This document shows positions 7,166 to 10,000 of a DNA stretch of 10,000 bases, in pieces (positions within the stretch are counted from its first letter, which is position 1; every line of letters starts with the position of its first letter). The translations under genes were made by a program, and so were the position numbers. The stretch is from Calditerrivibrio sp. GTDB taxonomy: Bacteria; Chrysiogenota; Deferribacteres; Deferribacterales; Calditerrivibrionaceae. The DNA lies in assembly GCA_020217115.1 (NCBI GenBank), contig JAIWOA010000014.1:1-10000 (forward strand), read 5' to 3'. A model generated the notes under the pieces. The model had not been told where the DNA came from. It worked only from the letters and a program-made list of their open reading frames with translations, and ran no database searches.

Positions 7166-7711
7166 CTATTTAAATTGCATCTTCTTTTCCAGTAAGTACA
7201 TGCATGACAGCTTTATAGGATCTGTTAAAATATGGTGTTTGCCATTTTGATCATCCTTAATTATTGAAAGAAGCTGTTGTCCGGAAATACCCAAAATATC
7301 TGATAGTTGTGCAACTGTAATACAACATCCCCTAAGCTCATCGATAATATTTTTCAGTTTTGAAGTTTTAACATAGTACTGCAATTCTTCAAAGGAGGAT
7401 ATCTTTTCTCGATCAGGAGTGTGGTCGAGCTCGAAAACCCATGGAGTATATATGTAAGTGAGGCCAAGTGCAGCAGCATGTTTACAAAAGGATGTTTTAG
7501 CTGTTTCACATCCACACTTGTAAGCTATTGGATCTGAATCTATCTTTAATTCAACATCATAAATACCGTGGTTACCCTTTATTTTACCTTTCAAAACAGG
7601 TCCTTCTATCTTACAATCTGTAAACTTACCAATGTAATTTTCTGCCCTTTGAATAATCAATGACGTAGCACTGTTTCTAAGCTGATCTTCTGTAAGCTTA
7701 AACAACTGCAT
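7166..7711 (-). CDS. SWIM zinc-finger protein with possible HTH, function unknown
   Basis: This 181-residue protein is not one I recognise as a named family. Its clear feature is a SWIM-type zinc finger, C-x-C-x7-C-x-H, at C66, C68, C76 and H78, following a short beta-rich region (about 30-65) that is the usual lead-in to SWIM. SWIM domains bind DNA or proteins, and occur in bacterial SNF2-helicase partners, transposases and recombination proteins. Residues about 130-151 (TVAQLSDILGISGQQLLSII) look like a helix-turn-helix, so a DNA-binding or regulatory role is plausible but inferred. There is no signal peptide, so it should be cytoplasmic. It starts with ATG, with AAGGAGG 8 bases upstream, and has its own promoter and terminator, thus a single-gene unit between the deacetylase gene and the pyr operon. 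No SNF2 ATPase is adjacent. Confidence 0.8.
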   Translation of the reverse strand: MQLFKLTEDQLRNSATSLIIQRAENYIGKFTDCKIEGPVLKGKIKGNHGIYDVELKIDSDPIAYKCGCETAKTSFCKHAAALGLTYIYTPWVFELDHTPDREKISSFEELQYYVKTSKLKNIIDELRGCCITVAQLSDILGISGQQLLSIIKDDQNGKHHILTDPIKLSCMYLLEKKMQFK

Positions 7712-7719
7712 CGGCTTTT

Positions 7720-7726
7720 CCTCCTT
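7720..7726 (-). promoter_or_regulatory. Strong ribosome binding site of the SWIM gene
   Basis: AAGGAGG on the minus strand lies 8 bases before the ATG at 7711, a near-perfect anti-16S match that fixes this start and predicts good translation. Confidence 0.85.
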
Positions 7727-7743
7727 ATTTTTATTTATATTAC

Positions 7744-7772
7744 ATTATAAAAACTATTTGATAAAAGTTCAA
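7744..7772 (-). promoter_or_regulatory. Sigma-70 promoter of the SWIM gene
   Basis: On the minus strand TTGAAC (7772-7767) and TATAAT (7749-7744) are exactly 17 bases apart. The -35 box begins at the base after the deacetylase stop codon. Transcription should start near 7737, giving a leader of about 25 nt. Confidence 0.83.
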
Positions 7773-8459
7773 TTAATTTTTTAAACTAGTTAACATTTCT
7801 TCTATTTTTACAATACTATAATTTTCCTTTTTTAAAAATTCCACAATTTTTGGAAGAGCCTCGCCAGTACTCCAGCCTCTCCCATTTATATGAAATATCA
7901 TTATAGATCCCGGTTTAACATTTTTCTTCACATTTTCAAACAACATATCAGGAGTGACATTTTTTGAAGGATCTCCAGATTCAAAACTCCAATGAACTAC
8001 CCTATAGCCCAAACTTTCAACAAGCTTAAGGGATTTTTTATTATAATTTCCTCCAGGGAATCTAAAAAGAGTAACCTTTTTCCCGGTAATTTCCTCAATC
8101 AATTTAGAAGTTTTCAATATATCAGCAACAAAATCTTTTTCACTGAGATTTTCCATATGGAGATTGTGTTGGTAAGAATGATTTTGTAGAGATATAAAAT
8201 CCTTTGTGACAAGAAGTTTTATATCTTCAATGTTTCTTTTTATAAACTTTCCACTCAAAAAAATCGTAACAGGGATCTGATTTTTTAATATATAATCAAG
8301 TATTTTTTGGTCAAAATAAGATGGTGTTTTTGTTTCACATGCATCAAAAGTAATGAAAACTACCTTCTCCTCTGTTGGAAGGTAGTTGATTACTTCTGCA
8401 TTTATATTGTGGAAATGGGCAAAAACAAAAAAGATAACAGATAAAAATAATCTATTCAC
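7773..8459 (-). CDS. Exported polysaccharide deacetylase-like protein (NodB fold, TFDAC variant)
   Basis: The product (228 residues from the GTG at 8459) is a NodB-homology carbohydrate esterase, a family that removes acetyl groups from peptidoglycan, chitin-like or exopolysaccharide sugars. A signal peptide (N-R, then a hydrophobic stretch, likely cleavage after NINA at 21) sends it to the periplasm. Motif 1 is TFDAC: D39 is the expected catalytic base, but the metal-binding Asp of the classic TFDDG motif is A40, with C41 next. Motif 2 is HSYQH with metal ligands H94 and H98; motif 3 is RFPGG (R133); the late motif is IFHINGRG (H190). The metal site is therefore two His plus possibly another ligand, so activity needs testing, though TFDAC/TFDAG variants exist in the family. 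A TTG at 8462 is an alternative start, but the GTG leaves better room for the weak GAGAAG SD site. It starts 10 bases after the helicase gene and is likely in its operon. Confidence 0.85.
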   Translation of the reverse strand: MNRLFLSVIFFVFAHFHNINAEVINYLPTEEKVVFITFDACETKTPSYFDQKILDYILKNQIPVTIFLSGKFIKRNIEDIKLLVTKDFISLQNHSYQHNLHMENLSEKDFVADILKTSKLIEEITGKKVTLFRFPGGNYNKKSLKLVESLGYRVVHWSFESGDPSKNVTPDMLFENVKKNVKPGSIMIFHINGRGWSTGEALPKIVEFLKKENYSIVKIEEMLTSLKN

Positions 8460-8469
8460 CAAGCTTCTC

Positions 8470-10000
8470 TTAATCCCTTGCTTCTTTAGCTATTTCTACC
8501 AGAGGTCTCTTCCCCCTTTTCTGTTTTTTAAATATATTTACAATATATGTGGCATCTTCATAGGGTACACTAATAAAAGAAAATTTATCAAACACTTTTA
8601 CCTCTTTTATATCTGAATCTTTGATACCTGTTTTTTCTACTATAAAATCCACTATCTTCTTTGGTGTCATATTTTCAATTTTACCCATAGCTATAAATAA
8701 TCTTGCTTTACCTTTTTTATCAACGGTAGAAACTTCAGAGATTTCAGAGTAATTGTCAATTTCAAAATCATCCTTGTAATTCATTTTAAGTAAAGCAGAT
8801 ACGAGATGAATTGGATCATACTCTTCAATAAGTTTCTTTGCTAATTCAACATAATCATCAGTAAGTTGTTCAGATATAATTTCATTAAGTTCATCGTTTA
8901 TTCTTTCCTTCTTAGCTTTTATAACTTCCATTACACTTGGAACCTTCTTCTTCTTTATATCTGCCCTGGCAATTTTCATTATATAGAGAAGTTTTCTATA
9001 TTCTGCAGGTGTGACAAAAGTTATAGCTGTCCCTTCTTTACCAGCTCTCCCTGTTCTTCCAATTCTATGTACGTAGGATTCTGGATCTTGTGGTAGAGAA
9101 TAATTGATAACGTGTGTCAGATCGGAAATATCTATACCTCTTGCAGCTACATCTGTTGCCACAAGCATATTTATCTGTTTTGCTTTAAATCTCTTCAATA
9201 TTCGCTCTCTTTGGTATTGGGAAATATCACCATGAAGAGCCTCCGCATTGTATCCTCTGTCCATGAGCCTGTTACATACATTATCAACATCTACCTTTGT
9301 TCTGCAGAATATAAGACCGTAAAATTCCTTTTCCATATCTCTGATCCTGCACAATGCTTCAAACTTGTCATCTTCCCTAACCTGAAAGTAGATCTGCTCA
9401 GTCAGCTCCGTTGTAAGCTGTTTGTTCTTTACTGCTAAGACTTCATAATCTTTCATATACTTTTTAGCTATAGTCAAAATCTCTTTTGGCATGGTAGCTG
9501 AGAATAACAACATTCTCTTATCTTCATTGGTGTGCTTAATAATCTCTTCAATATCTTCGATAAAACCCATATTGAGCATCTCATCTGCCTCATCAAGCAC
9601 CATGAATTTTAGTTTATTAAGTCGCAATGTTTTTCTGTTTATATGGTCTATTACCCTACCAGGTGTACCTACAATTATATGAGCTCCACTTTCAAGCCTT
9701 CTTAACTGCAACTCCATAGATTGTCCACCATATATAGGAACAATATTAAGTCTTTTTTTACCTTTGAGAGAATTCATCTCCTCTGCAACCTGAAGTGCAA
9801 GCTCCCGTGTGGGGGTTAATACGATACCTTCTACAAAAGGTGATTTATCATCAAGCAGTTCTATTAATGGCAATCCGAAAGCAGCTGTTTTACCTGTTCC
9901 TGTTTGAGCCTGTCCGACAATGTCTCTGTTCCCATTTAGAAGTTTTGGTATAACCAATTCCTGAATTGGTGTAGGTTCTTCAAAACCTTTTTTTGATAGT
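8470..10000 (-). CDS. deaD: DEAD-box RNA helicase with DbpA-type RNA-binding domain (5' truncated)
   Basis: This ATP-dependent RNA helicase probably remodels ribosomal RNA or mRNA, as CsdA/DeaD and CshA do, often in the cold. The frame is open to the window edge: upstream of the TTG at 9957 it still reads the Q motif (GFEEPTPIQ, visible residues 5-13), so only a short N-terminus is missing and 9957 is not the start. Of 509 visible residues, motif I AQTGTGKT is at 31-38, Ia PTREL at 63-67, Ib TPGR at 112-115, II DEAD at 136-139, III SAT at 167-169, V ARGID around 286-290 and VI HRIGRTGR at 311-318. A charged linker follows, then an RRM-like DbpA/CsdA RNA-binding domain at about 432-505 (PF03880 type), which separates it from RhlE/RhlB. 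The deacetylase gene follows at 10 bases. Symbol deaD is by domain layout; cshA or csdA would be equally defensible. Confidence 0.93.
   Translation of the reverse strand, partial: LSKKGFEEPTPIQELVIPKLLNGNRDIVGQAQTGTGKTAAFGLPLIELLDDKSPFVEGIVLTPTRELALQVAEEMNSLKGKKRLNIVPIYGGQSMELQLRRLESGAHIIVGTPGRVIDHINRKTLRLNKLKFMVLDEADEMLNMGFIEDIEEIIKHTNEDKRMLLFSATMPKEILTIAKKYMKDYEVLAVKNKQLTTELTEQIYFQVREDDKFEALCRIRDMEKEFYGLIFCRTKVDVDNVCNRLMDRGYNAEALHGDISQYQRERILKRFKAKQINMLVATDVAARGIDISDLTHVINYSLPQDPESYVHRIGRTGRAGKEGTAITFVTPAEYRKLLYIMKIARADIKKKKVPSVMEVIKAKKERINDELNEIISEQLTDDYVELAKKLIEEYDPIHLVSALLKMNYKDDFEIDNYSEISEVSTVDKKGKARLFIAMGKIENMTPKKIVDFIVEKTGIKDSDIKEVKVFDKFSFISVPYEDATYIVNIFKKQKRGKRPLVEIAKEARD

Noticed and set aside
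9955..9957. TTG at 9957 as start of the helicase
   Set aside because: The residues upstream in frame are the conserved Q motif, so the gene continues beyond the window.

Overview
This is an AT-rich bacterial chromosome window with compact gene spacing, clear sigma-70-type promoters and SD sites matching GGAGG, and several GTG or TTG starts. The gene content (selenophosphate synthase, an OmpA-type envelope protein, a class 1B dihydroorotate dehydrogenase with its PyrK subunit, a secreted NodB-type deacetylase and a DbpA-domain DEAD-box helicase) suggests a Gram-negative, probably anaerobic bacterium. A member of the Deferribacterota (Calditerrivibrio/Deferribacter type) would fit, but that is inferred from gene style and base composition, not proven. 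No phage, IS, CRISPR or defence genes are visible; this is mostly housekeeping DNA.

Left part, + strand (1-1704): the 3' end of selD; a strong promoter (TTGAAA-17-TATAAT); a tRNA-Pro(GGG) gene; then a two-gene envelope unit of a short secreted FecR-domain protein overlapping by ATGA with an OmpA-like peptidoglycan-binding protein. No terminator is seen between the tRNA and the FecR gene, so the tRNA promoter may also drive the envelope pair. Region 1705-2122 has no gene. It separates convergent genes and holds a tandem 13-bp repeat, a perfect 13-bp inverted repeat around a 60-nt loop, and a third partial copy of one arm followed by a T-run, giving two mutually exclusive hairpins.

Middle part, - strand (7072 down to 2123): a pyrimidine operon read carB, pyrK, pyrD with 0 and 9 nt between genes. 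CarB makes carbamoyl phosphate; PyrD and PyrK form the NAD-linked dihydroorotate dehydrogenase. carA and the other pyr genes are not here. The operon has its own extended -10 promoter, whose -35 lies in the U-tract of the terminator of the preceding gene, and a short leader with no visible attenuator.

Right part, - strand (10000 down to 7166): a DEAD-box RNA helicase whose first residues lie outside the window, a polysaccharide deacetylase-like protein starting 10 nt after it with an unusual TFDAC motif, and a separately promoted small protein with a SWIM zinc finger plus a possible helix-turn-helix, of unknown function. No clearly new multi-gene system is present. The points most worth following up are the SWIM/HTH protein, the FecR-OmpA pair with its shortened FecR domain, and the structured 1920-2050 element.
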